From: Cinnamomum chago
Taxonomy: Eukaryota > Streptophyta > Magnoliopsida > Laurales > Lauraceae
Direction of reading: 5' to 3'
Assembly: GCA_038049695.1 (NCBI GenBank)
Contig: CP142457.1
Coordinates: 26,984,501 to 27,048,500, forward strand
DNA: 64,000 bases
A program made the position numbers and the translations under genes. The first letter of the stretch is position 1. The number at the start of each line of letters is the position of its first letter. Shown here one piece after another: positions 1 through 12,397 of the stretch. The notes below the pieces were generated by a model. That model was not told the origin of the DNA. It was given only the letters and a program-made list of their open reading frames with translations, and did no database searches.

Positions 1-854
1 AAAACAGAAAACGGCCGAAAGTTGGTGATCGAAAGGGACAAAAATCCCCATGGTCGCCCGCGACCCTAAAAATCTAGGTCGCTGGATTTTCGCCAAAAAC
101 TCGTTCTGGGTCCCTTTTCGCGTTTCGAGATGACTGGCCTCTGTGATTTTCCAAAAATCTGATTTTCGGGGCACGAAATCCGTTGATCTTCTCAACATCA
201 CAGATCCGCCATCAAAATCATAGCATATGTGGATCGCCTATCTTGTTAGATATTCATGGAAATTTGACTATGATTCAAATGCTTTGTGTTTCTGATGATC
301 TTGTCTATTCGTTTATTCTGCTTAGTACTACATATCTATTAATGTTTATATATATATATATCTGCTTGCTGACCGTCATGTCTAATGATGCTACTCTTGG
401 TGCATAGGAGCAGAGGGAGGAAGTCCAGGCAGATCAACCTGATGACCTCCTACATTATTGTACAAACATCGTTGTATAGTCGTACGGCCCCGTACTGAGG
501 GCCGTCATGACTATCTTGGCCAGATTCACCTTTTGTCCTTTTATGTTCTTTTGGTTCGGCCCAAGTTTTTGTGTGGCCTTTGTTGTAATTAATACTTTTG
601 TTTACCTGTTAAATTTTAACCTCGATAAATATATTTCAGCATTTGCTCTTAACTATATATCGTGAGATACCACTTGTTTATTGAAGAAGCTTTCGTTATA
701 CGTTTTATGCATTTGAGGAAATGTTCACACCTCACAACGGTATTTGATCTATATGGGACATGATTGGGGTCACGTGTCGTGAATTACTTTTGAAAAGTTT
801 TAATTGACCCTAATCTCACGCATAATCCCCATTTTAACGAATGGGGGTGTGACA
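1..854. mobile_element. LTR of an LTR retrotransposon (probably Ty3/Gypsy), right part
   Basis: The stretch has no gene and ends in GGGTGTGACA at 854. This is the common terminal form of plant Gypsy LTRs, and host coding sequence (NAL1-like) begins at once after it. The left part lies outside the window, so neither LTR length nor target-site duplication can be read. Family assignment rests on the terminal form only. It is a fossil insertion next to, or into, a host exon. Confidence 0.55.
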
Positions 855-856
855 CT

Positions 857-1083
857 TATGGGACTCTTAGTACTATGGTGAAGGGCCGAACAGGTAGCCA
901 ACAACTTGGTTTCCTTACAAACAAGCATGTTCCAGTAGATTTAGACTACTCAAGCCAGAAGATGTTTCATCCCTTACCTCCCAACCTTGGACCTGGTGAG
1001 TGTGTATCTTGGAGCTGTTGAGAGGGAAACATCATTCATCACAGATGATCTTTGGTATGGAATATTTGCTGGAACAAACCCAG
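857..1083 (+). pseudogene. NAL1: NAL1-like exon (protease core, His region)
   Basis: The frame from 857 reads YGTLSTMVKGRTGSQQLGFL and then TNKHVPVDLDYSSQKMFHPL, a close NAL1 match that includes the catalytic-type His. After LGPG, four extra bases (GAGT within GGTGAGTGTGTAT) throw the frame off. In another frame the NAL1 sequence resumes as VYLGAVERETSFITDDLWYG and then IFAGTNP. The donor is CCAG|GTAACA at 1083/1084 and leaves one base of a Glu codon that is completed at 14011. Confidence 0.85.
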
Positions 1084-1350
1084 GTAACATGGTTCCTTTT
1101 TACTACTGTTGTCTTTATGTTCTGCACATGTAAATTGTGAATTGTGATTTTTTTTTTAATAATAAGAGGTTATCGGTGTCGCAGAATGTAAATACAAGTG
1201 TGAGTGGCTCAATTTCTTGTGTTTTACAACTTTCGTGGTTCAAAAAAATTGACTCTATTAGTCCATTTGACCTTATTCACCTGACTTCTCATTTTCTCAA
1301 ACAAAACAGTCTAGAAAAATTGCTTATGGACAAAATAGTGTTTGCTACTT
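1084..1350. other. NAL1 pseudogene intron 1, left remnant
   Basis: AT-rich intron sequence between the donor at 1084 and the left end of the CACTA-like element. I see no feature inside it. Confidence 0.5.
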
Positions 1351-1472
1351 TACTACAAGAAAAAAGGCTTTTAGTGACACTTAAAAAGCGGCGGTTTTGA
1401 TTTTCCGCCACTAAAAGGCATTGTATAATTATTAGCAGCAGATAACATTTCCCGCCGCTAAAGGTCTAATTA

Positions 1473-2460
1473 GTGGTTAAATTTTCGGTCTGGATCCTTT
1501 CTTTTATAATTTGTGTCCCGCTTTTTATGAACTTTTCAGAGTCGAAACTCCATTTCCCCTTCTCCAAACCCCATCGTCTCCAACTTTTTAAAGTCTTTCT
1601 CGAACAACATCAACAAGAAGATGAAGAAGCAGAAGAAGCAAAAGTCGAAGAAGAAGAAGATCCTTATCCAAGCAAGACATTCTTCAAATCTCTCTCCGAA
1701 ACCAACCGTCCTGGCTTTTTCCCACCCCCCCATTTTCTCGTCTGGATTCTGATCTCTACACCATCAGAAGCATTCGACATACACTTCACAAATCTCTTCG
1801 GAAATTGAGGTAAAGATTCTGAATTTTTCTTTGGTGAAGATCATGTTAGATCTGCTGTCTTAACTTATATAGTAAGCTAGATCTTCTAATGCTCTGATTT
1901 ATCTAGCGATTTCTAGTCTGATTTTTTGGGTTTTTGTTCTAGATCTGTTTGTTTAACGTTGAAAACGGTTGAGATTTCTGTTTATTTCGGTCGATTTCTA
2001 TTTGTTTCGACTTGCATCGATTGAACTAGCGAGTTCTCGATTGCTTGTTGATGAGCAAGTCTGTTGGCCTCTAGCTAGGGCTCTGATTCAATTTCTTTGT
2101 AGCGTGATTTTGAAGGACTACCACAAGTTCACATGCACGGGGGATCGATCCATTTTAGTCAGTTGGAATATCACTGAATTTCTCTGTGTTGATAGAAATT
2201 CATTAATTTCTTCTTCTTATTATGTTGCTTTGAGGGTGACAGTTTAGTCTGTTTCTGTTTTGTTTTGTTCCCCTGTTCAGGCCTTTGAAGCCTGTTCTTT
2301 TTCCCCCTGTTTCTGGGGGCTTTTAGCCCATTCTTCTTCTTCTCTTTTAATACTTTCTTACCTTCAAGAAAAAAATTATGTTGCTTTGAGCGTTTTTAAT
2401 CACTTGTTGCAACTATTTTCACGCATTTGCTTGCATTCCATCCATGTGATGTTTGATTGA
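1473..2460 (+). other. CACTA interior resembling a gene 5' leader
   Basis: A pyrimidine-rich stretch is followed by purine-rich AAGAAGATGAAGAAGC runs and then a possible donor (TTGAGGTAAAGATTC near 1806-1820). It looks like the untranslated leader and first intron of a host gene. Short open frames exist but none resembles a known protein. CACTA elements often carry captured host gene pieces, so capture is a reasonable inference. No source gene is recognised. Confidence 0.25.
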
Positions 2461-2870
2461 TATAGTTTATGTTCTATGTAATATGAAATTTAAATATGCA
2501 CATCAAGTGTATGTTATAATGCTTGTAAGAAATTTAAACATACAATACACACATGTATATATTTTCTACATGCATATGTATTTTTGTCATCCGTAGTTGT
2601 CACTATAAAGGAATAATTAGTTATCTGGTGGCAGTTGGTAAGGAAATTAAGGATCGTCCATCCAGGGTCTCCTACCCTACAAATCCCAGTGAGTCTCACT
2701 ACCAAGCACCAACTGCTTGGGTTTTGCTTTCATATGTTGATCACAAAACAAGAGAATCCATGTTCTGTGGCTGCTGTAATGTTCAGTTTGGTGAACTTTC
2801 ATGTTTGGCATCTCTATTTCATGCCTTTATTTTTTTAAATGTCTAAATCGGACAGATGTTTGAACAATTA

Positions 2871-3138
2871 GAGTGTTTGGCACAAGATTCTAGACTCCGT
2901 TCGCTTTAGACATTTAGAGGCGAATCCTTTAAAATCCAAATGCTCCAAAAGTAGGCTAATGAGAAATAGAGCTTTTGGGTCTTAAAATATAGAGGCGAGG
3001 TATTTAAAATAGATTCGTGTGTTACCAAACACGTTTTTTTTAATTTTTTATTCTAGCCTCTTTTTTTTTATGGATCTTTTTTTAATGGCTCTATTTTAGA
3101 TGGATCTATAAAAAAAGAGTAGAGATGCCAAACAAGCC
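2871..3138. mobile_element. Short MITE, PIF/Harbinger-like
   Basis: The left end GAGTGTTTGGCAC and the right end, read in reverse, GGCTTGTTTGGCATCT form an imperfect inverted repeat with the core TGTTTGGCA. TTA lies just left and TAA just right, which fits the TWA target of PIF/Harbinger elements although the two copies differ. The 268-bp interior is AT-rich with no frame. Confidence 0.5.
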
Positions 3139-3941
3139 TAAGTATAACAAGAACTTCTTTTACAAAATTTCATGTTCTGTTCTTTTCGGTTTTTTTGTGA
3201 CATCACTCTTTTTCACAGTTTGATTCGACATTACGTTTTGGAACTATTGCAAATGAGCATGATAAAACACGTTTGTTTGCCCTTGATGGTTTGAAAGATT
3301 TACTAATGGTACTTCTAGTTTGAATGGAGTGAGGTCCAAACTCATTCTGAAAGTGTCTTGTTTTTATAAGCTGTAACTGTTAGTTCTTTGGCTCAACCAT
3401 CATCATCGTAGTCATTGTCGTCGTCGTCATCATCATCCTCATCCTCATTTCTACATGTGGATGTTGATTAAACTAGGAAACTTGAATTGGAAAGTAACTG
3501 AGTGGAGTCAGGGTGAGTCAAATTGTGTCACAGTTACTATTTAGTTGTGAGTGTTGTTTAAACTGGGAAACTTGAATAAAACTTGGAAATTTATTGAGTC
3601 GAGTCGGGGCATCGAGTCGAGTTGGACTTATATTTCCTGAAATTATATTCTATAATTTCTCTGGGTCTGTTTGGATGAGGAGAGAAATGTTCGAGAAAAA
3701 ATTGTCTAAAGTTCAAGTTTGTGCTGTGGACAGTTTTATCTACCCATTTTCCTATATCGAAATGCCCCTTTGTTGATGCCATTTTTTTCATTAAAAGACG
3801 GGGTCCAATTGAGTGACTAGCTTGGATCTGTATATGCATTTTGACGTGTTCAATCTCCAGTCACTGTTGAGTAACTTGAATATGTGTGTTAACTATCATA
3901 GTCTCTTTCTTGTAATTCTTCATTTTCAACCACCCCATATA

Positions 3942-4233
3942 TATACATATATAGATAGGTATGTATATATACATACCTATCTATATAGAGGAGCTTCTCC
4001 CACCTTACTATGAGAGATAAAGTGGGGGCCCTCACATCCATATCCAATACCAACAACTTAAATGTGAGGGCCCCACCCTATCTCTCATAGTAAGGTGAGA
4101 GATGCTCTCATAGGAGCATCTCCCATCTATATATGTATATATATATATATGTGTGTGTATGTTTGTATGTATGTATGTATGTATGTATATAGGTATGTAT
4201 ATATATACATACATACATACATATATTTACATA
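3942..4233. repeat. TATA/CATA microsatellite around a hairpin MITE
   Basis: TATA, TACA and TATG repeats flank a perfect-looking hairpin. Arms 4000-4037 and 4062-4097 both spell CACCTTACTATGAGAGATA followed by GTGGGGGCCCTCACAT in opposite senses, around a 24-base loop. The outer arms extend with more mismatch into GGAGCTTCTCC / GGAGCATCTCCC. This is the form of a foldback MITE inserted in TA-rich sequence. Confidence 0.6.
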
Positions 4234-5951
4234 TGTATATATTCAAATCAAATGCATCTAATGCATATTAGTGATTGATTGCCAAAACATGATCCTACAT
4301 CACTCCCAAACCTGTTACCTATTAGTAAAGAAAAAGGAAGCCAGTTACTTTCATTTGGGATATTACAGGAGTCAGTAAAGAAAACGGAGCATTGCTACAT
4401 TGGCTACAACTTGATAGCACTTTCTGAGGCATGGTCTTGAGACAATCAATTTCTCCTCTTCTTTTCTTGCTTCACATCTACAACTGCAGTTGAATTATCT
4501 TTGTCTGTACATGCTTCTTGAAATTGGTAATCCCAAGCACATTTTTTTTTTTTTTGGTTATTTGTTTAGTTTAGTAATTCCTTTTTTTTCTTCTTAATCT
4601 ACAAGAGCAATAGCTTTTTTTTTTTTTTTTCTTTTGTTTGGTTCTAGAAACTAATTATTGTTTCAAGTGGGTTCTTGTTGTTTCTCCCTAATCACCACCA
4701 AGATTTCCTGTTTGGCATATACGTATTAGAATCTCTGCACCATTTTTGTTGTTTTCATATATCTGTGAGGCATTGAAGAGTTGTTCCTGTTTTGAGGTTT
4801 TTTATGAGAATCAAATTTAGTAGATGGTAGTTTTGACCCATTTTTTCTTTTATTCTCAATTTTCTCTCTTTTACTCCCTCACCTGTTCAGGAAAGAAGTG
4901 GGGTTTGCTTTGTTTGTGATTATAAACTAGTTTTGGTTGGTAGAGGTGAAGATTTTCTCGTTTTTTGGATGGGAACAGTGAGGGTCTTTTACTGATCCTA
5001 GTTCCATTTCAACATTTAGTGTATTCTTGAGTTCCACAAGTTCCTACATGAAAAAGTCAGAATAGCCCGAGTATAACTCATGGGAACCATAAAATTAATG
5101 GATAGAAAACAAATTTATCTGAAGTATCATAATGAGTTTGATTAGTACCTGTAGTTTTATCTGAAGTATTGTAAGGACCACTAAAGTTGCTCATTTTATT
5201 TCTATAGCCCTATTTTATTTACAAAAGTGGAACTTAAATATAACAGCACATAGAGATGTATACAATAAAGAGGATCACAATATATTAGGGAAAAGAAAGA
5301 TAATGAGTAATCCGAACCAATTTGCTGGAGCCTAAGAGACATTTATAACATACCAAAATTGTAATCTGAACCATGCATTCTTGCATCACTGCTCGAAAAA
5401 ACTGTGGTTAAAATAACATTTAGTTGTATCATGCCATTATTATTATTATTTTTTTTTTGTGGTTAACAGTAGTTGAATTCTCAAGTCCTTGCATCTTTTT
5501 TTTTTTTGTGTGTGTGTTTGTTAACTACAAGTTATTTCTTTTGCTAAGAGTCTTAAAAGTCCTTGAATTTACTAAGTAACTATTATTGCATATAAGTTCA
5601 TTGGTGCACATGCTAGATATGTCATCTTCTTCACAAGCAGGGGTCCGGCCAATACAAATGGACACTCAGACATCAACTTCAGGTAATTACATATATTCAA
5701 AAATAAGTTCCACATACTTGTTTTACTAGAAAAGAAACTATGGTTTTTACTCATAGACTATACAGAGGTCATTGAAATTGACTTTGGAATAATTGGATTT
5801 TATCAATATACTGTTACTTTTACACATTCATCTTCACTACATCAAAGAGGTTTTATCATAAAGAAAAGGAATTTCTAATTATTTCAATCCATATTTGATG
5901 CAGAAATTGTATTTAGGATAAGTGGGTCACAAGTTTAAAACAGGAGGAATG
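4234..5951. other. CACTA interior, no gene seen
   Basis: AT-rich sequence with several long T runs. I find no long frame and no recognised repeat in it. Confidence 0.4.
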
Positions 5952-5964
5952 CCTTGGGTGAATC

Positions 5965-6177
5965 ATTTTTTTTTACTATCAAAGCGTGCCCAACCCTTTG
6001 AGCTGGACTAATTCCTTCGGGCCCAGAGAGAAGCCGGGTAAACACCCCTGTGGCCCTAAGGTGGTAGCACTAGTGGACTCAACCTTCGATTCTCGAAGAA
6101 GGGGGAACCAGGGGTCAATACCAAGACCTCTAGTTCCGGAAGAGGGAGGAACTGTGGTCCTGACCACTCGGCCAACT
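5965..6177 (-). mobile_element. tRNA-derived SINE with 13-bp target duplication
   Basis: The 213-bp insert is flanked by a perfect 13-base direct repeat CCTTGGGTGAATC (5952-5964 and 6178-6190). Read on the minus strand it starts with GAGTTGGCCGAGTGGTCAGG, a tRNA-like A box. It ends in an A tract, seen as T's at 5966-5974. The same family is present at 33950-34139, sharing the CTGGACTAAT and GGGCCCAGAG blocks. It inserted into the CACTA-like element. Confidence 0.8.
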
Positions 6178-6190
6178 CCTTGGGTGAATC

Positions 6191-8408
6191 CTATAAGCTA
6201 TTGTACCTGTGTCATTTCAATGTGTACAGCTGTTTAATTAAATCCAAAGTATCCAATTCACCTGTCAACTCTTTATTGACCACCATGTAAAAATCACATC
6301 AATCACGTGGTTTATTCACATTCTTCTGTTTTGTTGCCATGCACTTTACAATGTGCAGATTGAATGGGCAGGGATGTCAATGCCCAAGCTTCGTTCCATC
6401 AGATGTATGGTTCAGATTGACCAGTGGACTTGTTTTTCTGAATTTTTTTTAATCATCTACTTTTTAGACCTTTGATCGTATGCTCGTGAGTATCTGTTTG
6501 GTGTGTTTTTTTAGCAGTATCAAAATACAACTATGAGGAGGTTATGAACTCTACAATTACTATAGTCACAGTGCACTTGGTTCACAAAATGTTATTCATC
6601 CATCTTTGCAAGGTAGGGGCTGTGAAGTGTGACCTGTCCTTTTTTTTTTCATGTTTTTTGAATCATGGTGGCCCATGCCAGTAAATGATCTCTTCTTCTT
6701 TTTTTCCCCTGCAATGATGGAATCTCTTGTCTTGAGACTTGAGAGGTCATGTGAAGGAGATGGAGAGGAAAGCTCTAAAAGCTCCAAATTCTTGAAGTTT
6801 CTGAAGTTGGATTTGGTGAATGGAGAATAGAGAATAGATTGGTATACCGATTGCAGGTAAATTAGATTTACAAGTGATCTAAACTTAGGTTTTTGCCTGG
6901 CTGATACTGTTTGTTTGTGGTTAGGAAATAAAATAATGAGATTTTACTGGTGAGAAGGGAACGGAAAATTATACTGTGGGAGGTAGTGGGTTTTTTAATG
7001 TGAAGATGAAACAAGAGAAACTAGGCACTAGGGCAGTGGGGCTGAGGTTTTAATGGTGAGCTTTAAGTCATTGTCATGGTTTTTCTCTAACTGAAAGGTT
7101 TATTTTTATGTGGGTGTTTCCTGCTGTTAGAAAAATGCCCTTCAATGGGTCCTATTTATCTGGATTCCTCTTGTGAAAGCTTCTTGTGGATACCCATTTT
7201 CACAATTACAGAGAAATGGGTATGGCTCTTTGGCTAGCTGTTGTGGCCTCTTTCAAATCACAATCTTTGTTGGTAATGGGCTGTTTCTTATAATCTAACA
7301 GAGTTCCATATCCTTTTTCGTTGATGGAATAAAATTTCCTGTTATTTCTCTTTGACCAAATTTAAATCATAAATTCTCCAAGTAGATATGAGTCCAACAT
7401 GTATTATCAATCAATTGCAGATAAACTGAGTGATGAACCTGAGCCACAAGATAGTTGATTGATCGAAAATTTAGTTAGTTCTACATTCCTCTTTGAGGCT
7501 CTAAATATTAAGTTCGTTTGTAAGACTTCTAGCAGTGATACGGCTTTCAAGAAACCAGCCAAATTTTGCAGGTGCTAACCACTAAATCAAGTCAATTATG
7601 AATTCTGAAATTGGCCTATTATACATACACTGCCCAATACCATAAAAGAAGGTTTCACTGCAACAATCAGCCATTTCTCCAAATGTTAATAAAAAACAAT
7701 TACCAACATAGCTTGTCAATTTAGAGTATTAGTTTATAAAATAAATAAATAAATGAAACAAGCTGGGGGTTACCTCCCGTCCCCATTTGAACAGGAAATT
7801 GCAGGTTAGATAGGAATAGGATTACTAGGAGGGGTAAATAATATTGAGGAATAATGACAATAATTTGTTTGCGTGACCACTGTATTTGAGCTCAAACCAT
7901 TTATCATGAATCCCCCTTTTGGTTGCAACATTGTTAACTGGGTCATATTAGGAACGGTGAATAATTGGCAACATATACTTAGATTTGACAATAGTTCTAA
8001 AAATAGTAGGTATCATCATATTAGGAGCAGAAATGCAGAATGCTCTCTACTGCTTTTTTGACAGTAAGACACCCTACTTGATGAAGTTAACTGGCCGGGT
8101 CTACCAGACGCACGAGGATCCACATACAATATGGGTTTAGTTGGGCCATCTGTCCTCCGCATGAAGATTCATGTGGGTTTAGCCCCTTTTTTAGGGCCCA
8201 GTTATTAAATATGTAAGAGGCTAAAAATTCCACCAGCCCCAGCCCTAGACCCAGTCAAATCTTGTTCTAAAGCTGAGGCCAACATGAGCACCTTCTTTGC
8301 AACTCTTCCAGCTTCCGAAGGGTAATTATTATTTTTCTTTATAAAAGGAATTTAGCGGTGGATAAAACAAACCGCCGATACTGAATATCCGTCGCTAGAG
8401 GCATCAGT
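6191..8408. other. CACTA interior, right part, no gene seen
   Basis: No credible frame or recognised repeat over most of it. The last 120 bases carry the GCGGTGG / CCGCCGAT subterminal repeats of the CACTA right end, showing that the Copia element that follows landed inside that end. Confidence 0.4.
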
Positions 8409-8413
8409 GATGC

Positions 8414-8850
8414 TGTTGAATTATGCCTCAGCAGCTGCAAGAGCAACTTCAGGAAGCTGCAGTGTTACTGAAGGATGCTGATCTGGCATTACCAAGTGGC
8501 TGCACATGTGGAATTGAGGCTGCAGTGAGGAGAACGTGTGTAAGAAGTGGTGCTGAACATGGTTGAGGGCTGCAAGATAGTTTAAGCAGCACGTATTTGT
8601 TTTTACCAAGTCTTTAGGAGTTAGTTTCTCATTTTCAGTTAGTAACTGCATGTAGCTGTTAAAGGCAGCAAATTAGGAGTTTGTTAGTCATGGAAACAAA
8701 CGTGTCTTGCTACATTTCTGAAATTCTGTTATTTAAGCATCTGATTATTCAATGAAAAAGTAGACAATTTCAGCAACATTTGCTATTGTTCTTGTTTTTT
8801 CTCCTTTGTTGTTTGCTTATTCTTTGCAAGCAAAACTAACTATTCCAACA
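8414..8850 (+). repeat. Copia left LTR
   Basis: 437 bp, TG...CA ends, direct repeat of 12398-12834. The primer-binding site lies just inside its right edge. Confidence 0.93.
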
Positions 8851-8926
8851 AATTGGTATCAGAGCCCTCTTCTTAAAGGGACTTGTGAAGAGAACTGAGT
8901 GAACCCCACCAAAAAGACTATACATC

Positions 8927-11900
8927 ATGCTCCAATCCATTACACAAATGGATTCTGAAACACCATTCACAGCACTAGCGCCACCTGTGTTCAATGGTGA
9001 CAATTATCATGTCTGGGCAGTCAGAATGGAGGCACACCTAGAGGCAAATGATCTCTGGGAAGCTGTTGAGGAAGACTATGAAGTTCTTCCATTAACAGAC
9101 AATCCAACCATGGCTCAGATCAAAAATCACAAGGAAAGGAAAGGAAGAAAGTCAAAGGCAAGAGCTTCTTTGTTTGCTGCTGTCTCACTAGAAATTTTCA
9201 CCAGAATTATGACCATGAAATCAGCATTTGAAATCTGGAATTTTCTCAAGAATGAATATGAAGGAGATGAGAGGATCAAGGGAATGCAAGTGCTGAACTT
9301 AGTCAGAGAATTTGAGATGCAAAAAATGAAGGAGTCAGAAACAATCAGAGAGTATGCTGATAAACTTCTAAGCATTGTCAACAAGGTAAGATTGCTTGGT
9401 TCCGAGTTTTCTGATTCAAGAATAGTTCAGAAAATACTAGTTACAATCCCTGAAAGATTTGAGGCCACTATTACTTCCTTGGAAAATGCTAAAGATCTGT
9501 CAAAAATCAGCTTGGCAGAACTTCTAAATGCTTTGCAGGCCCAGGAACAAAGAAGATTAATGAGGAGTGAAGGTTCTGTGGAGGGAGCATTGCAAGCTAA
9601 ATTGCAGATCAACCAAGGAGAGAAAAACATTGGCACACCAGAAGCAGCTGCTAACACCAGTAATAATGGAGGACACAACAAAAATTTTCCCCCCTGCAAA
9701 CATTGCGGCAAAAAAGGTCATCCTCCTTCCAAGTGCTGGAGAAGACCTGATGTCCAGTGTGCCAAATGCAATAAGTTGGGGCATCATGAGAGAATCTGCA
9801 AAAGCAATTTTCAGCAAAGGAATGATGCTCAAGTTGCAGACCAGCAGGAGGAGGAAGAGCAGCTGTTTGTAGCAACCTGTTTTTCCAACAGCAGCTCAAG
9901 AGAATGCTGGCTTGTTGATAGTGGCTGTACAAATCACATGACCTATGATCAGGAGATTTTCAGGGAGCTAGATACATCAGAGGTATCAAAAGTCAAAATT
10001 GGAAATGGCGAGCTCATTACTGTCAAAGGAAAAGGAACTGTCGCTATTGAAAGTTGCACAGGTACAAAACTAATTACTGATGTTTTGTTTGTACCTGACA
10101 TTGACCAAAACTTGTTGAGTGTGGGACAGTTACTTGAGAAGGGATTTAAAGTCATCTTTGAAAACAAGCAATGTCTGATAAAGGATGCCAACAATAAAGA
10201 AGTTTTCAGAATCAAAATGAAAGGCAAAAGCTTCTCACTAGATCCAATGAAGGAGGAGAAATCAGCTTATCCTATCACTTTAAGTAACACAGAGACTTGG
10301 CACAAAAGACTAGGTCATTTTCATCATGCAGCAGTATTGTCCATGCAAAGAAAGCAGCTGGTTCAGGGATTACCACATTTGGATGCTAAAGTGTCAAATT
10401 GCAGGGCTTGTCAATTTGGCAAACAAGCAAGATTACCCTTCTCACAGTCAACTTGGAGAGCAAATGAGAAATTGCAACTCATCCACACTGATTTGGGTGG
10501 TCTTCAAAGAACTCCTTCACTTAAAGGGAGTAAGTATTACATAGCTTTCATTGATGACTTCACTAGAATGTGTTGGATTTATTTTCTCAGGTTTAAGTCA
10601 GAAGTTGCAGGAGTTTTTTGGAAATTCAAGCAGTGGATTGAATACCAAAGTGGCTGCAAGATCCAAGTTCTGAGGTCTGACAATGCTGAAAAGAAGCAAA
10701 GTGCTGATCCTCTACCATGTCAAGATCAGTTAATTGATGATTCTCCAATGCAAAGTGCCGATCTTCTACCCCGTCAAGATGAGTTAGTTGATGATTTCCC
10801 TGTAAGAGGCACTAGATTACTCTCTGATATTTATCAAAGGTGCAATGTTGCAGTCTTTGAACCTGCAGGATATTGGGAAGCAAAAGAATATCCTAAGTGG
10901 AGGGCTGCAATGCAGGAGGAGCTCACCATGATTGAAAAAAATCAGACTTGGGAACTTGTAAAAAGGCCTGAAAACAGACAAGTGATTGGTGTCAAATGGG
11001 TCTATAGGACAAAGCTCAATGTTGATGGCTCAATCAACAAGCATAAAGCAAGGCTTGTGGTAAAAGGGTATGCTCAAATTTCTGGTATAGATTTTTCTGA
11101 CACGTTTGCTCCTGTTGCAAGGCTAGACACAATAAGGATGTTGCTGGCCATTGCTGCGCAGAAGGGGTGGAAAATCTATCAGCTTGATGTAAAATCAGCA
11201 TTTCTGAATGGATTCCTTGAGGAGGAGATCTATGTAGAGCAACCTGAAGGCTTTGCAGTGAAAGGGCAAGAGGACAAGGTTTGCTTGCTCAAGAAAGCCT
11301 TGTATGGACTGAAACAGGCACCAAGAGCCTGGTACAGCAGAATTGATGATCATTTGCTGAACTTAGGCTTTGTTAAAAGCCTTAGTGAAGCAACCTTATA
11401 TATCAAAGGTGATCAAATCAATCTTATTGTGGTTTCCTTATATGTTGATGATCTCCTAGTTACAGGCAGCAATGTTGAACTTATTCACCAGTTTAAGGAA
11501 GATATGATGCATAGTTTTGAGATGACTGATCTAGGAGAGATGGCTTACTTCCTTGGAATGGAGATCAAACAAAAAAAGGATGAGGTTTTTGTCTGTCAGA
11601 GAAAGTATGCAAAGGAGATCATGAAAAAATTCCGCATGGAGGAATGCAAGAGCAAGAGCACTCCAATGTGCCAAAAGGAAAAGCTACGCAAGGATGATGG
11701 AGCTGAAAGAGTGGACGAAACACTCTATAGAAGTCTGATTGGTTGTCTAATGTACCTCACAGCAACAAGGCCAGATATCTTGCATGCTGTGAGTGTGCTA
11801 TCAAGGTTTATGAATTGTGCAACAGAAGTTCACCTTACGGCAGCAAAAAGAGTGGTGAGGTATGTCAAGGGGACTTTGAATTTTGGAATCAAGTTCAGTA

Positions 11901-12385
11901 CAAGTCAGAGTTGCAAGCTGCAGGGTTACTCTGATAGTGATTGGGCAGGGTCTCCAGATGATATGAAAAGTACCTCAGGCTACTGTTTTAGTTTTGGATC
12001 AGGCATATTTTCATGGTGTTCTAAGAAGCAAGAAGTTGTGGCACAATCAACAGCTGAAGCAGAATTTATTGCAGCTACAGCAGCAGTAAATCAAGCCTTA
12101 TGGCTAAGGAAAATATTGTTTGATTTGCATTTGGAGCAAGCATCAAGCACTGCGGTGATGGTGGACAATCAAGCTGCAATAGCTATCTCTAACAATCCTG
12201 TCTTCCATGGAAAAACAAAACATTTCAACATTAAATTGTTTTTCCTTAGAGAAGTGAAGAAGGATGGTGCGATAGAATTGAAACACTGCAAGACTGATGA
12301 TCAGCTTGCTGACATCTTTACAAAGGCTCTTCCAAGAAGCAGATTTGAGTTTCTAAGAGAGAAGCTCGGAATCTGCAGCTACTGA
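8927..12385 (+). CDS. Copia gag-pol polyprotein frame
   Basis: A single 1152-residue frame from the retrotransposon. In order it shows a gag region, two zinc knuckles ([14 protein letters not shown] and [14 protein letters not shown]), the aspartic protease signature DSGCTNHM, an integrase region, the reverse transcriptase signature YVDDLLV and an RNase H region near the end. Integrase before reverse transcriptase is the Ty1/Copia order. It is retrotransposon-derived, not a host gene, and is somewhat shorter than typical full-length members. Confidence 0.9.
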   Translation: MLQSITQMDSETPFTALAPPVFNGDNYHVWAVRMEAHLEANDLWEAVEEDYEVLPLTDNPTMAQIKNHKERKGRKSKARASLFAAVSLEIFTRIMTMKSAFEIWNFLKNEYEGDERIKGMQVLNLVREFEMQKMKESETIREYADKLLSIVNKVRLLGSEFSDSRIVQKILVTIPERFEATITSLENAKDLSKISLAELLNALQAQEQRRLMRSEGSVEGALQAKLQINQGEKNIGTPEAAANTSNNGGHNKNFPPCKHCGKKGHPPSKCWRRPDVQCAKCNKLGHHERICKSNFQQRNDAQVADQQEEEEQLFVATCFSNSSSRECWLVDSGCTNHMTYDQEIFRELDTSEVSKVKIGNGELITVKGKGTVAIESCTGTKLITDVLFVPDIDQNLLSVGQLLEKGFKVIFENKQCLIKDANNKEVFRIKMKGKSFSLDPMKEEKSAYPITLSNTETWHKRLGHFHHAAVLSMQRKQLVQGLPHLDAKVSNCRACQFGKQARLPFSQSTWRANEKLQLIHTDLGGLQRTPSLKGSKYYIAFIDDFTRMCWIYFLRFKSEVAGVFWKFKQWIEYQSGCKIQVLRSDNAEKKQSADPLPCQDQLIDDSPMQSADLLPRQDELVDDFPVRGTRLLSDIYQRCNVAVFEPAGYWEAKEYPKWRAAMQEELTMIEKNQTWELVKRPENRQVIGVKWVYRTKLNVDGSINKHKARLVVKGYAQISGIDFSDTFAPVARLDTIRMLLAIAAQKGWKIYQLDVKSAFLNGFLEEEIYVEQPEGFAVKGQEDKVCLLKKALYGLKQAPRAWYSRIDDHLLNLGFVKSLSEATLYIKGDQINLIVVSLYVDDLLVTGSNVELIHQFKEDMMHSFEMTDLGEMAYFLGMEIKQKKDEVFVCQRKYAKEIMKKFRMEECKSKSTPMCQKEKLRKDDGAERVDETLYRSLIGCLMYLTATRPDILHAVSVLSRFMNCATEVHLTAAKRVVRYVKGTLNFGIKFSTSQSCKLQGYSDSDWAGSPDDMKSTSGYCFSFGSGIFSWCSKKQEVVAQSTAEAEFIAATAAVNQALWLRKILFDLHLEQASSTAVMVDNQAAIAISNNPVFHGKTKHFNIKLFFLREVKKDGAIELKHCKTDDQLADIFTKALPRSRFEFLREKLGICSY

Positions 12386-12397
12386 AGCAAGGAGGAG

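Noticed and set aside
1473-1808. 111-residue plus-strand frame in the CACTA interior
   Set aside because: Low-complexity Glu-rich and hydrophobic runs; resembles an untranslated leader and matches no protein I recognise.
8421-8651. 76-residue minus-strand frame, repeated at 12405-12635
   Set aside because: It lies wholly within the two Copia LTRs and is identical because the LTRs are; no reason to think it is coding.
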